Assembly: GCF_000695095.2 (NCBI RefSeq)
Contig: NZ_CP011454.1
Span: forward strand, 3,906,001 to 3,970,000
Reading direction: 5' to 3'
DNA: 64,000 nucleotides
Source of the DNA: Gemmatimonas phototrophica
Lineage (GTDB): Bacteria; Gemmatimonadota; Gemmatimonadetes; Gemmatimonadales; Gemmatimonadaceae
How positions within the stretch are numbered: the first letter of the stretch is position 1; each line of letters opens with the position of its first letter. Below, piece after piece: positions 25,165 through 34,486 of the stretch. The position numbers and the translations under genes were made by a program. Under the pieces are notes generated by a model. That model made no database searches. It had not been told where the DNA came from and saw only the letters and a list, made by a program, of their open reading frames with translations.

Positions 25165-26658
25165 TTACCTCTTTGGCACCGTGATGAAAATGGGGTTGCT
25201 GTAGAACCACAGATCCGACCACGGATTTTCGCCGCGCTGGTCGGGTAACGGTTCCAGTTCCGTGGTATTGGTTCCACGCACGCGGATGTAGCTCGAGCTG
25301 CTTACGTTGCGCAGCAGGTACGTCACGGTGACGACCTCGCCGCGGCGCTGCCAATCCGTAGCCGTGAAACGCTGCACCACCCGCGTGCTGGGGTTCTTGT
25401 CAGCACTGCGGTCAGACACCGGTCCCGTCACCTCGCCAATGATAAGATCGACCCGAGCCACCGTGGGCCGATCTCCGTGATGATTGGTGGTGTCGGGGTC
25501 GCGAAAGCGAATGGTGACGCGTACATCGCCACCCGCGGGCAGCGAGAGTTCGCCACCGATCTCCGCCTGCGCCCGTGCGCCTGAAGCCGCCACGGCCACC
25601 ACGTCCAGCTCCTTGATGAGATCGCCGGTGGTGACAAAGATGCGGCCGCCACGCAATCCATCCAGAATGTCGGCGTGCGTATGCTGTGCCCGGACATAGG
25701 TCTTGGAGTATTCGCCCGGCCAGAAGTCGCTGCCACCGTCGCGCCAATTGACGTGCGAGTCAGAGGTGGACGTGATCCACCACCGGCGTCCTTCACCCAG
25801 CAGGGAGTCCCATAGTCCACCTACCTTGGCGGTCATCTGATCGAATCCGCCCAGCGTTGGGGAGCGGCTGTACCCACCGCGCGCGCCCGCAGAATCGAGC
25901 GATCCATCTTTGTTGATCGCACTAGCCTGGTGGCCGGGCGCCCCTTCCATGCCAATGGCCACCGTGGGCGCCGTGTCGTTCCAGTTGCGGAACTCCGCTG
26001 GTCGGTCAAGTCCATACATGCCGAAGCCCGTGGCCGAGCGCGAAGGATGATGGGCAATGACCACCGGCGGCATGGTGATGCTGCGCATGAACGTCAGTGC
26101 CTCAAGCATCTTGGGCTCGGTGTCCCACGAGACGTCGCTCGGATACGGCTCCCGCTTCGAGAAGCGCGATTCGATATCGCGAAGCGTTGTCCGCTCGGCA
26201 TCGGATTTGGGCACAATGATGCTGCTATGATCGGCCCCCGGCGTATCGAACTCCATGCCGTAGAACTGCACGACTTCCGGCACCTCGTCGCGCGCCTTGA
26301 GCAGCGCCGGATAGGCCTGCTCGTAGTTCAGTTTGGAGTGATTGGGTCCGCCATGATCGGTGGCCACCATCCAGCGCAACCCGTGCTGCCGCGCCATCCA
26401 CGCGTTGAGCGGAATGGAATAACGGCCGTCGGCGCCGAGCACCGGTTTGGGGGGTTCGGTGGTACCGGCCGGCGGCGCCTCGTACCCCACGCTGAACTCG
26501 CTGTGAATGTGATGGTCACCGGCCAGCCATTCCCGACCGGCGGCGAACGGAACATCGGTACCGCGCGGGATGGAGGGACCAATGCACGCGCCAAACACCG
26601 GAAGCACGGCGATGTGCAGCATGCGACCGAGCTTCCTCCGCTCAACGATAGGGATCAT
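25165..26658 (-). CDS. CehA/McbA-family PHP-type metallohydrolase (lipoprotein)
   Basis: A 497-residue exported protein with a lipobox-like FGAC near residue 25; ATG 26622 is a possible shorter start. The PHP/amidohydrolase-like fold shows the metal motifs GDHHIHSEFS (about 48), ATDHGGPNH (about 98), the Glu in YGMEFDTPGADHS, IAHHPS (about 205) and TSDSHVNWRDGG (about 290). A beta-sandwich domain of about 130 residues follows. CehA-like enzymes hydrolyse esters, carbamates or phosphate esters; the substrate here is unknown. It stands alone on the minus strand downstream of the Cys-rich protein gene. Confidence 0.82.
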   Translation of the reverse strand: MIPIVERRKLGRMLHIAVLPVFGACIGPSIPRGTDVPFAAGREWLAGDHHIHSEFSVGYEAPPAGTTEPPKPVLGADGRYSIPLNAWMARQHGLRWMVATDHGGPNHSKLNYEQAYPALLKARDEVPEVVQFYGMEFDTPGADHSSIIVPKSDAERTTLRDIESRFSKREPYPSDVSWDTEPKMLEALTFMRSITMPPVVIAHHPSRSATGFGMYGLDRPAEFRNWNDTAPTVAIGMEGAPGHQASAINKDGSLDSAGARGGYSRSPTLGGFDQMTAKVGGLWDSLLGEGRRWWITSTSDSHVNWRDGGSDFWPGEYSKTYVRAQHTHADILDGLRGGRIFVTTGDLIKELDVVAVAASGARAQAEIGGELSLPAGGDVRVTIRFRDPDTTNHHGDRPTVARVDLIIGEVTGPVSDRSADKNPSTRVVQRFTATDWQRRGEVVTVTYLLRNVSSSSYIRVRGTNTTELEPLPDQRGENPWSDLWFYSNPIFITVPKR

Positions 26659-26737
26659 TTACCTGAACTTTCCCTTCACGTGCATTAATGCAAGTAGCCG
26701 TGCGAGATGTTACCCGCACGTGCCACAGCGACCAGTG

Positions 26738-27079
26738 TTACAAGACAACCTCCCACGGCCGCGTCGTACCGCACACCAGACACGACGCACGGTTCTCACC
26801 CACCAGCGCCAGCTCGGATTCCAGACCACAGGCGTCGCAGTACCCGCTCACCCGAGTGAGCTGGTCCGTGGGCAATCCATGGCGAATGAGCCGGTGCACC
26901 ATGGCACTCGGCTCGGCGACGCCCAGCGGGCACAGCGTGCCGGTGCAATGCGTGCCCACTTCTAGGCAGGCCAACTCCTCGCCGGTCACGTTGGCCTGGG
27001 CATCATCGGGGGCGCTGTCGGTAACCACCACGGCCACGTCCCGGTCGCAGCCACTGCAGTACATCGTGGTAACGTTCAT
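26738..27079 (-). CDS. Small Cys-rich (zinc-ribbon-like) protein downstream of the 2-oxoacid oxidoreductase
   Basis: A 113-residue soluble protein. The ATG at 27079 is chosen because AGGAG lies seven bases upstream; a longer form would start at 27103. It contains the pairs CSGC (near the N-terminus), CDAC and CLVC, with further cysteines in ELACLEVGTHCTGTLCPLG. A metal site, zinc or iron-sulfur, is therefore likely. It lies 30 bp after the pyruvate:ferredoxin-type oxidoreductase stop on the same strand, so it may be a partner of that enzyme. I do not recognise the family. Confidence 0.7.
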   Translation of the reverse strand: MNVTTMYCSGCDRDVAVVVTDSAPDDAQANVTGEELACLEVGTHCTGTLCPLGVAEPSAMVHRLIRHGLPTDQLTRVSGYCDACGLESELALVGENRASCLVCGTTRPWEVVL

Positions 27080-27109
27080 GATGTGCTCCTGGTGTGAACC
27101 CATGCGGGC

Positions 27110-30100
27110 TCACACCGTTGCGGTGAGAGTGGGAAATGACGCTTTGAGCGCACTGATGCGGCTTTCGTACTCGTCGGTGAGCGTCTTGAGGCGGAGCTGA
27201 TAGTCCTTCTCCAGCGTGTCGGTGAGCCGCTGCTTCACGGAGTCGGCCACTTCCAGGCCGGCCATTTGCCGCAGCTCATTCCAGTACTGCTGCCGTTCGT
27301 CGGCCAGACGAGCCATCTCCTCGGACACGCTCAACCGGTGCAGCGTACGGTCGTCGAAGGTGGCGTAGATGAACGGCACCTTGCCCACACGCTCCTCGCG
27401 GGACAGCAGCAGGTACTCGTGGAAGAGCATCTGGTTGTCGGCCGTGCCTTTGAGCTCCTTGAAGTGTTTCTTGAAGCGCCCCTCGGTGGCCGCCCAGTCG
27501 GCGGTGGTGAGCGGCAGCTCCATGCGCTGCTCCGTACCGTCGCCGTCGAGGTAGCGCAGCGAATACTGCGGCCACGCGGTTTTCACGCTGGGATTGCCAT
27601 TGAGGCTCAGGCAATCGGCCATGGTGGGGCCGGCGTCGGGATCGTACGTGATGAACGGGAAGGCCCGGGACTCGAGCGCCAGCTTGGCGGCATGCTGCGC
27701 CAGGTTGTCGGCGAGACCGTGCTCCACCGGGCACGGGGTGTAGATGTTGAACAACGCCGGACGCCGCTTCTGCAGACCGCGCAGGACACCGGCAATGAGA
27801 TGTGACGGGGTGGCTTGCGAGGTCTGGTGCACGTACACGCCACGGTGCGCAATGGCGATGAGCGCCAGCTCCTTGCGCACTTCGGTTTTTCCGTGCTGCG
27901 CCGACCCGAAGGCTGACATGTCCGCCACCTGACCGGTAAAGCCGCTCGTACAGGCTTGCCCACCGGTGTTGCTGTACACCTGCGTATCCAGCACCACCAC
28001 ACGAATGGGTTTCCCACTGGCCATGAGCCGCGAGAGATTCTGGAAGCCGATGTCCAGCATGGCGCCATCCCCACCCATGGCAATGACCGGTGGGCACATG
28101 GCAAACTCCTCGTCGTCGAACTGCTTCCACATGAAGGTGGAAAGCTCAGGCTCAAGCACGGCCGCATCGTACGTGCCGTTGGCCAATGCCTGCGCCCGGC
28201 GCACATGTACAAAGCCATCGGCCATCTTGCGCATGTGCCCTTCAAAGACGCCAATCGCAATGGATGGCGCATCCTGGAACAGGTGGTTCACCCACGGGAA
28301 GGGGTACGGATTGTACGGATATGTGCTGCCCCACACCGACGAGCAGCCGGTGCTGTTGGCCATGGCGAGATGCGCGCGGCCCTTGCCGCTGGGGCCAACC
28401 GTATAGCGCCAGAGCAAGTCTTTCAGACCACGCAGCGTGCGCGCCACGACCTCGCTCTGCTCCTGCTGTTCCAGCGTGGCAATGAGCTGCGTGAGACGGT
28501 CCACATAGGCGGCCGCGCGAGGGCGCATCATGGCTTCCACCGCCGACACCACCAGGTGGACCGCCGTCTTTTCGCCGCACCCCATGCAGGCCCCGTCGCC
28601 GCCCACCATACTGCGATACGTTTGCTTTTTGAGCAGCAGACTCGTGAGCACACCTTTTCCTTCTTCGAGATCGCTCACCTTGATGTAGCGATCGCTGGTA
28701 TCAGGGAGATGCTCCCAGAACTCGAAGTTGCGGCGCATCGTGCTGAGCGTTGGCGCATCCTGCTTCATTGTGACCAGTGCCTCTTCCGGGCACACCTCCA
28801 CACAGAGGTTGCACCCTTTGCACGATTCCGGATTGATGGTGATGGACAGCAGTCCCCCACTGCCCTTGGCATTCTTCTCCGGCACGTTCCAGAACGGCTT
28901 GGTGCGGGACAGGGGTAAGGTGCTCACCACCTCGCGAACCCGGTCCCATTCGTCGTTGAGTGTCTGCACGTCGGCGGCACTCAACGAGAGCGTATCACGC
29001 ACCGTGGGAAACGCCGCTTCCAGTGCTTCGGCAAAGCTGCTCTCGGGGCGGGCGTCCAACTGCGCGCGCACCTCAACGGACAGCTTCGCCGAGAGCCGAC
29101 GCACATGCGTTTCCACTCCGTGGGCTGCCGCCGTGTCAATCGCAGCGTGCACCACTTCTTCCACGCTGTTCACCAGCGCCGGGATGGCCGAGTCGGGGCA
29201 CTGCGTCCAGCAGTTGGCGCAGCCGGTGCACTTGTCCGCGATGTACCTCGGGACTTCCATGCGCACGCCCGACATGTCGCGCAACACGCCGGTGGCCGCG
29301 GGAAGGGCACTTACCGCAGCAAAGGGGTCGGCAATGCCGTCGGTGGAAACCTTGCACACCGCGCACACCTGATCAAAGAACCGATTGGGGTTGGCCAACC
29401 CATCGGCCGCCTGGGGAGAGTCGAACGACGACGGGATAACTGGCAGGTCGCGCACATGGTCGTCACTCATGATGGCACCGTGCGCCACCTCCTGTACTTC
29501 GTCGAAGCCGCGACGAATCACGCGCAGGTTGTCTTCCACCACGCGCTCGCCCTTGCGACCGAACTTCTTGGTGAGCTGCTCACGAATGCCGTTGAAGAGA
29601 CTGGCTTCGTCCAGATGTTCGCGTTCCAGCAGCGGCGACACCCGGAAGAACGCGCCCATGAAGGCCGTGCCCTGCATGCGATAGCGCAGCTCTTCGTCAC
29701 TGGCTTCAGACGCTGCAATGGCAAAGGCGTCGAGCGTGAAAAGCCGGATCTGCCGCTCCACCATCTGACGCTGCGCCCACCCGGGGAGACTGTCCCAGAG
29801 TTGATTGGCGGGCAGTTCGCTCTGCAGCACGAATACGCCACCGGTGGAGATTCCGGCGAGCGGATTGGAGTTGCGGAACACGTTGGGGTCGGGGCTGAGC
29901 ACCACATCCACGTGCTTGAGTTCCGCGTTGAGCTTGAGCGGCTCATGCGCAAGCGTGGCGAAAAACGTGGTGGGCTGTCCCTTCTTTTCCGATCCGTACT
30001 TGGGATTGGCCTTGATGTGCAGCCCAAACAGTTCGAAGGCCGTCAGCGCGAGGTTCTTGCCCATGGTAATGGCACCCCACCCGCCCACCGAGTGGATGCG

Positions 30101-31579
30101 AATGGACATGGCCCCGTTGGGCATGAGATCAAAATCTCCTGCCGATGGAAGCGCCATGCTGGCCAGGTGCGGATACGCCTGCACCAACTCGTCCTGCCAG
30201 GCATCCAGCTTCTCAAGCGACGTGCCGCGCCGAATGAAGTCGATGCCGAGATAGAACTGGCGGCGCTGCGCTCCGCCGGGGAGCATGTTGTTCACGGCGG
30301 CGACAATGTCGCCCGGCTGGAGATCACGGCTGCCCAGCCCAAAGCAGCCGCTGTAGAACAGCGGGACATCGTCGGGGGCGATACTGGCCAGCGTGGGGAA
30401 CGGCCGTGCCTTCCCCGGCGCCGTGCGGGCGTTCTCGGTGCCCTGCCCCATGGCGGCGCGAATCTCGCGCAGCAGCGGTGGATCGACGGCCAGCGGCTGG
30501 TCGGTACGCTCCAGCACCACCACCGCTTTCTTGCCGCGCAACAGTTGCGTGACCAGATCCGCTGGGAAGGGCCGGAACATGGTGAGATTCACCACGCCCA
30601 CCTTGAGCTGCTGCGTGGCGCGCAGATGGTCGACCACGGCTTCGGCGTTGGCACACACCGACCCCTGCCCCATGATCACGTACTCAGCGTCGTCCAACCG
30701 GTAGCCGCTCACGCGCGCATAGTGCCGGCCACTCAACGCGGCGTATTCGGCCATGGCCTGGTCGGTCAGTTCGGCCACATGATCGAAGTAGAACGGCCGC
30801 TGCGCCGCCACACCCTGCGCGTAGCTGTCCTGGTTCTGCACCGTGCCCAGCATGGCCGGATAGTCGATGTCGTACATCTCCGGAATGCGGCGACGCCGCG
30901 CGCCAAACACCAGGCGCTGCGACGGCGTGGGGGCGTCAATGAGATCGGCCGGATCGCCAAGGAAGGCTTTGATAAGCCCCAGCTCAGGGAGCCGCATGGA
31001 CTCAATGACATGACTGGTGAGAAAGCCGTCCTGCGCACAGATGCCCGGATTGAGCGAGAGCTCAGCGATCCGATGCGCAATGAGATTGAGGTCGGCGACC
31101 TCCTGCACGTCTTTCGCAAAGAGCTGAAAGAACCCCGTGTCGTCCACGGCGTGATAGTCATCGTGCCCTGCGTGCACATTGAGCGCGTGTTTGGTCATGG
31201 CGCGCGCGGCCACGTTGAGCACGTACGTGAGCCGCTTACCTACGGCGGCGTACAACGATTCGTGCATGTAGGCGATGCCCTGGCCACTGGAGAAATTGGT
31301 GGCGCGCAGCCCCATCATGCTCATGCCGGCGGTCACCGCCGCGGCGGCATGTTCGCCTTCCGGTTCAAAGAAGAGCAGACGGCGCCCGTTCACATTCTCG
31401 CGCCCTTCGGCCACTGCGACGGCCCACCCCTCACCCATTTGGGTACTGGGGGTAATGGGGTACACCCCGGCCGCTTCACTGGCGGCGGTTTCCATGGCCA
31501 CCACGGCGCTGCTGCCGTCGAGCGCCTCTTCAACGCCGGGGAAGGGGACGGACGGCGGGGTGTTTTGCTGGACAGACAT
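27110..31579 (-). CDS. Pyruvate:ferredoxin/flavodoxin-type 2-oxoacid oxidoreductase, extra long
   Basis: A single-chain enzyme of 1489 residues; NifJ proteins are usually near 1200. ATG 31579 is set by GGAG eight bases upstream. Order: pyrimidine-binding domain (EAAGVYPITPSTQMGEGWA near 35), transketolase-like domain II, gamma domain (SVGGWGAITMGKNLALTAF near 510), two 4Fe-4S clusters (CTGCANCWTQCP near 785, CKGCNLCVEVCP near 918), and the TPP domain (GDGACMGCGEKTAVH near 995, GGDGAMLDIGFQNLSR near 1167, NTGGQ). Roughly 125 residues separate the two clusters, and a charged helical tail of about 100 residues ends the protein. It should oxidise pyruvate or another 2-oxoacid with CoA, reducing ferredoxin or flavodoxin. 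Confidence 0.92.
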   Translation of the reverse strand: MSVQQNTPPSVPFPGVEEALDGSSAVVAMETAASEAAGVYPITPSTQMGEGWAVAVAEGRENVNGRRLLFFEPEGEHAAAAVTAGMSMMGLRATNFSSGQGIAYMHESLYAAVGKRLTYVLNVAARAMTKHALNVHAGHDDYHAVDDTGFFQLFAKDVQEVADLNLIAHRIAELSLNPGICAQDGFLTSHVIESMRLPELGLIKAFLGDPADLIDAPTPSQRLVFGARRRRIPEMYDIDYPAMLGTVQNQDSYAQGVAAQRPFYFDHVAELTDQAMAEYAALSGRHYARVSGYRLDDAEYVIMGQGSVCANAEAVVDHLRATQQLKVGVVNLTMFRPFPADLVTQLLRGKKAVVVLERTDQPLAVDPPLLREIRAAMGQGTENARTAPGKARPFPTLASIAPDDVPLFYSGCFGLGSRDLQPGDIVAAVNNMLPGGAQRRQFYLGIDFIRRGTSLEKLDAWQDELVQAYPHLASMALPSAGDFDLMPNGAMSIRIHSVGGWGAITMGKNLALTAFELFGLHIKANPKYGSEKKGQPTTFFATLAHEPLKLNAELKHVDVVLSPDPNVFRNSNPLAGISTGGVFVLQSELPANQLWDSLPGWAQRQMVERQIRLFTLDAFAIAASEASDEELRYRMQGTAFMGAFFRVSPLLEREHLDEASLFNGIREQLTKKFGRKGERVVEDNLRVIRRGFDEVQEVAHGAIMSDDHVRDLPVIPSSFDSPQAADGLANPNRFFDQVCAVCKVSTDGIADPFAAVSALPAATGVLRDMSGVRMEVPRYIADKCTGCANCWTQCPDSAIPALVNSVEEVVHAAIDTAAAHGVETHVRRLSAKLSVEVRAQLDARPESSFAEALEAAFPTVRDTLSLSAADVQTLNDEWDRVREVVSTLPLSRTKPFWNVPEKNAKGSGGLLSITINPESCKGCNLCVEVCPEEALVTMKQDAPTLSTMRRNFEFWEHLPDTSDRYIKVSDLEEGKGVLTSLLLKKQTYRSMVGGDGACMGCGEKTAVHLVVSAVEAMMRPRAAAYVDRLTQLIATLEQQEQSEVVARTLRGLKDLLWRYTVGPSGKGRAHLAMANSTGCSSVWGSTYPYNPYPFPWVNHLFQDAPSIAIGVFEGHMRKMADGFVHVRRAQALANGTYDAAVLEPELSTFMWKQFDDEEFAMCPPVIAMGGDGAMLDIGFQNLSRLMASGKPIRVVVLDTQVYSNTGGQACTSGFTGQVADMSAFGSAQHGKTEVRKELALIAIAHRGVYVHQTSQATPSHLIAGVLRGLQKRRPALFNIYTPCPVEHGLADNLAQHAAKLALESRAFPFITYDPDAGPTMADCLSLNGNPSVKTAWPQYSLRYLDGDGTEQRMELPLTTADWAATEGRFKKHFKELKGTADNQMLFHEYLLLSREERVGKVPFIYATFDDRTLHRLSVSEEMARLADERQQYWNELRQMAGLEVADSVKQRLTDTLEKDYQLRLKTLTDEYESRISALKASFPTLTATV

Positions 31580-31683
31580 ACGGAGGGCTCCACGAGAGGA
31601 CGAATCCGACACTGATGTCGAATTTCGGCCCGGAGCACACCGGCGTCTGTCAGGTTGCCGGAAGGGGACGTCGGGGAAAAGCC

Positions 31684-33027
31684 CTACTTGAGCGTGGTGA
31701 ACTCCGCCAACGTGGTCTGCAGAATCCCGGTGACCGCCTGCCGTTCCTCGTTGGTCAGGTCACTGGCTTCGCGGGCCTCCAGCACGTCGCGCAGGCGTGC
31801 GTACACGGCGCGGCGGGCCATGGTGGGAAGGGCACGGAACGCGTCGGAGTAGATGAGAAAGCTGCAGGGGTACTTGAAAAGCCGATGACTGAGATCGAAG
31901 TCACGCAGCGAACGACCCTGCGGGTCGCGTATGGCGCGTCGCGAGAAATCCTCGGCGAACGTCGTGCTCCCCTGCATGGGTGCCGTGAGGCGCGCCTCGC
32001 GCACAAACAGCAGCGCGCGGGTCAGATTGTCCACGGCGCCGCGCAGCCGGGGCGTTACGGGGGCAGACAAACTATCCATGCGGACGGCGCCAATCTGTGC
32101 TTCCAGAATGGCTTCGCGGGCCGCCTCCTGCACCGCCATGATGAGGTTGTGCACCACAGTCTGGTGTGTAAGCACCATGAGGGCCACGACGTCGCTCTGC
32201 CCGGAAATGTACGCCGTGGTATCAAAGAGACTGTCGAGCGTGCGGCGTGAGTTGGCGGCCGCGCGCTGGAACTGTACGGAAAACTGCGTGCGAAACGCCG
32301 GCTTATCGTGCACCTCGTGCCCCAGCAGCGTCGCGTACACGTTGCCCGCGTGGGGGCCGGAACCGGTGACGTAATACCCGCCAAAGCGCTGGGCGACGGG
32401 CGTGACATCGGTCGTGGAGCCTTCGTGCACACCCGTGATGGGATAGCCGTGCCGATCGGCAATGGTACTGAGTACCATGAAGCCTGGCACGCCCCCCGTC
32501 GCGCCTTTGCTCGAATGGCACATGAGGCAGGTGGTGGTTTCGCGCTGAAAGTTCGAGCGGGCGCGCGGCGCCTGACTGAGCGTATAGAACATGCCGCCCT
32601 TTACGGGGTCGACGGCACCGATTTCGAGGAAACGGCTGTCGAGCACGTAGCCCACGTACACGTCGTCGTTGAAGTACAACGCGCGCGGCGACCACGGGGT
32701 GATCTTGTCGGTCTGCAGACTGGTGCGAGAGAAGACGAGCGTCTGCGAAGAGACCGGAATGTCGAGTGCCTTGAGCAGGGCGGGCAAATATCCCAGCACG
32801 CTGTCGTGGGCCAAGGTCACCGTGCCGGCGGCGAGTTGGGCCTGTAATCGGGCGATTGGATCGTGCGACACGCTGGTGTCGGCGGCCAGACGGGGGACTA
32901 CCGCGGTGGCTGCCCCGTTCGCGCCGCGTTGAACGGTTGCCAGCGCGACCGTGAGCAGCGCCAGCGACCAGCGCAGCCGGTGACGGCCGGCAGCGGAACG
33001 CATTTCACGGAGCCAACGAGCAGACAT
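31684..33027 (-). CDS. Exported protein with a single CxxCH heme-binding motif
   Basis: A 447-residue protein with a basic N-terminus and hydrophobic segment (SLALLTVALATV, about 21-32), so probably exported. One CLMCH motif near residue 165 would bind a c-type heme covalently; there is no second CxxCH. The motif is followed by SSKGATGGVPGFMVLSTIADRHGYP. The flanking regions (GYVLDSRFLEIGAVDPVKGG, DLSHRLFKYPCSFLIYSDAF) look like a conserved but unnamed family. It lies 104 bp upstream of the 2-oxoacid oxidoreductase on the same strand. Function unknown; a periplasmic electron-transfer role is inferred. Confidence 0.7.
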   Translation of the reverse strand: MSARWLREMRSAAGRHRLRWSLALLTVALATVQRGANGAATAVVPRLAADTSVSHDPIARLQAQLAAGTVTLAHDSVLGYLPALLKALDIPVSSQTLVFSRTSLQTDKITPWSPRALYFNDDVYVGYVLDSRFLEIGAVDPVKGGMFYTLSQAPRARSNFQRETTTCLMCHSSKGATGGVPGFMVLSTIADRHGYPITGVHEGSTTDVTPVAQRFGGYYVTGSGPHAGNVYATLLGHEVHDKPAFRTQFSVQFQRAAANSRRTLDSLFDTTAYISGQSDVVALMVLTHQTVVHNLIMAVQEAAREAILEAQIGAVRMDSLSAPVTPRLRGAVDNLTRALLFVREARLTAPMQGSTTFAEDFSRRAIRDPQGRSLRDFDLSHRLFKYPCSFLIYSDAFRALPTMARRAVYARLRDVLEAREASDLTNEERQAVTGILQTTLAEFTTLK

Positions 33028-33122
33028 GAGGCGGCGGGCAGGGGGGCGAGAATACCAGTATCCCGGTTACTGGATTCTACCCCTCATTGGCGGACCGGCC
33101 AGCAGGTGATCCCTGACAGCCG

Positions 33123-33554
33123 TCAGCGGGCGTCGCTTTTGCGCTTGGAGGCCATGGCGGCGGCCGAAATGAGCGCAAAGGGGCTCACGGTGGCCACGAA
33201 CACGCTGGCGATGAAGACCGAGGTGCGGGCCGGGATGGTCTCGTGCGTATTGTCGGGCTCGCCACGAATGAGCGTGACCGCCAGCATGATGAGCGGCTGG
33301 GTGGCCAACAGGATGGTGGCCCAGCGCCAGGAGCGGTCAGGGTGGAGCCAGCCGCACAGTCCCGACGCGACGATCACGAACGCCAGCCACAGAAACTGGA
33401 CCGCACCGGTGGGGATGCCGTTGGCGGTGAACCAGGGGGTGGCATCGATAATGACGTACGCTACCACGCCGAGGGCGGCCGCCAGCGCGGCAGTTTGCGG
33501 CGTGCTGAGGGAGGTTGGGACGGACGTGGACGGGGCGGACATATCGATCTGCAT
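33123..33554 (-). CDS. Small integral membrane protein of unknown function
   Basis: About 143 residues from ATG 33554 (ATG 33542 also possible). Longer in-frame extension into the upstream gene is rejected because it would be antisense-like, low-complexity sequence. Four hydrophobic segments are visible: AALAAALGVVAYVII, VQFLWLAFVIVASGLCGWL, WATILLATQPLIMLAVTLI and SVFIASVFVATVSPFALISA. The C-terminus is basic (KRKSDAR). No family recognised. It follows the three-gene MFS operon after 107 bp and may be its last member. Confidence 0.65.
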   Translation of the reverse strand: MQIDMSAPSTSVPTSLSTPQTAALAAALGVVAYVIIDATPWFTANGIPTGAVQFLWLAFVIVASGLCGWLHPDRSWRWATILLATQPLIMLAVTLIRGEPDNTHETIPARTSVFIASVFVATVSPFALISAAAMASKRKSDAR

Positions 33555-33661
33555 CGGGGCCGGCGGCTGAACGGACGTGAGGGGCAACGCGGTCCGGTGA
33601 AGTGTAGTGGGCGGGACGGGCTTCCGGGAATTCCGGGGGTGGCGGTGCCTGCACGGCGCCC

Positions 33662-34486
33662 CTATCGGACGAGCGGCTCCAGCCACGGCGCCAGCGTGTC
33701 GTACACCCGAACGCCGGTCCTCACCCATAGCGGATGTCCAATGATGGACACTTCCGCGAGGTGCAACAGGATGAGCAGGACACCAACGTTGAGTAGCACC
33801 GTCTGAATGTGCCCACGCGTGAAGCGATCGTGCAGCCACGCCACCACAATGAGACTGTCGGCCAGCACCACCCCCAGCCACACATCCGGGTCAGGGACCC
33901 ACGGCAGGAAGTGGCGCCACCGGAACCAGGCTGGCCAAATGACCACAATGGTGGCGAGCAGCATGAGGCGCTTATGAATGGTGCCGTGGCGGGCATACAA
34001 TGCTCCGCCCAGCACCAGCAACAGGAACTGCGCGGCGCTGCTGATGGCGCCCAGGATCATGGCCCGCGCCACGTTGCCACCGCCTGACATCGCATCGCGC
34101 GTGGACGCGAAGAACTGCGCAGGGACCATCGTGACGGCCACACCAATCGCGAGCGCAACGCCAAGGATGCCCAGCCAGCGGTGTACCGGTACGGCGTTAT
34201 AGCGTATCAGCCACGGCTGCACGGCAAAGAGCAACACCCAGCCCATGGCGAAGGCGCCGTGCCAGTGCACAATGGCGGGCGCCTTGAAGGTACCGCTCTG
34301 CATGGGGCGCACATACGTCCCCTGAAAACCAATCAGCACCGCACTGAGTGCGATCAGCCCCATGACGATGAACAGCCAGCTTCTACTGCTCTGGGGGATG
34401 GAGCGATCCGCGACAGGACGCGGTGCGGTAACCACCGTTGCTCGCGCCGGCACCTGCTCCGCCGAATTCGCCTCAGGGGATGTCAT
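33662..34486 (-). CDS. Multi-pass integral membrane protein of unknown function
   Basis: A 274-residue protein. The first 35 residues are soluble; then about seven membrane helices follow, including WLFIVMGLIALSAVLIGF and AQFLLLVLGGALYA. Histidines occur at helix ends (VHWHGAFAMG, VPVHRWLGILG, TIHKRLMLLATIVVIWPAWF), which recalls heme-binding quinone-type membrane proteins, though no cofactor site can be assigned. Its ATG overlaps the stop of the PP-loop gene by four bases (34483-34486), so it is the third gene of a tightly coupled operon. Confidence 0.75.
   Translation of the reverse strand: MTSPEANSAEQVPARATVVTAPRPVADRSIPQSSRSWLFIVMGLIALSAVLIGFQGTYVRPMQSGTFKAPAIVHWHGAFAMGWVLLFAVQPWLIRYNAVPVHRWLGILGVALAIGVAVTMVPAQFFASTRDAMSGGGNVARAMILGAISSAAQFLLLVLGGALYARHGTIHKRLMLLATIVVIWPAWFRWRHFLPWVPDPDVWLGVVLADSLIVVAWLHDRFTRGHIQTVLLNVGVLLILLHLAEVSIIGHPLWVRTGVRVYDTLAPWLEPLVR

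Noticed and set aside
29105-31615. Long plus-strand open frame of 836 codons
   Set aside because: Antisense to the oxidoreductase gene. It shows no recognisable motif and a shadow-type amino acid composition.
33555-33881. N-terminal extension of the small membrane protein
   Set aside because: It overlaps the upstream membrane-protein gene out of frame and reads as low-complexity sequence. The membrane helices begin only after ATG 33554.
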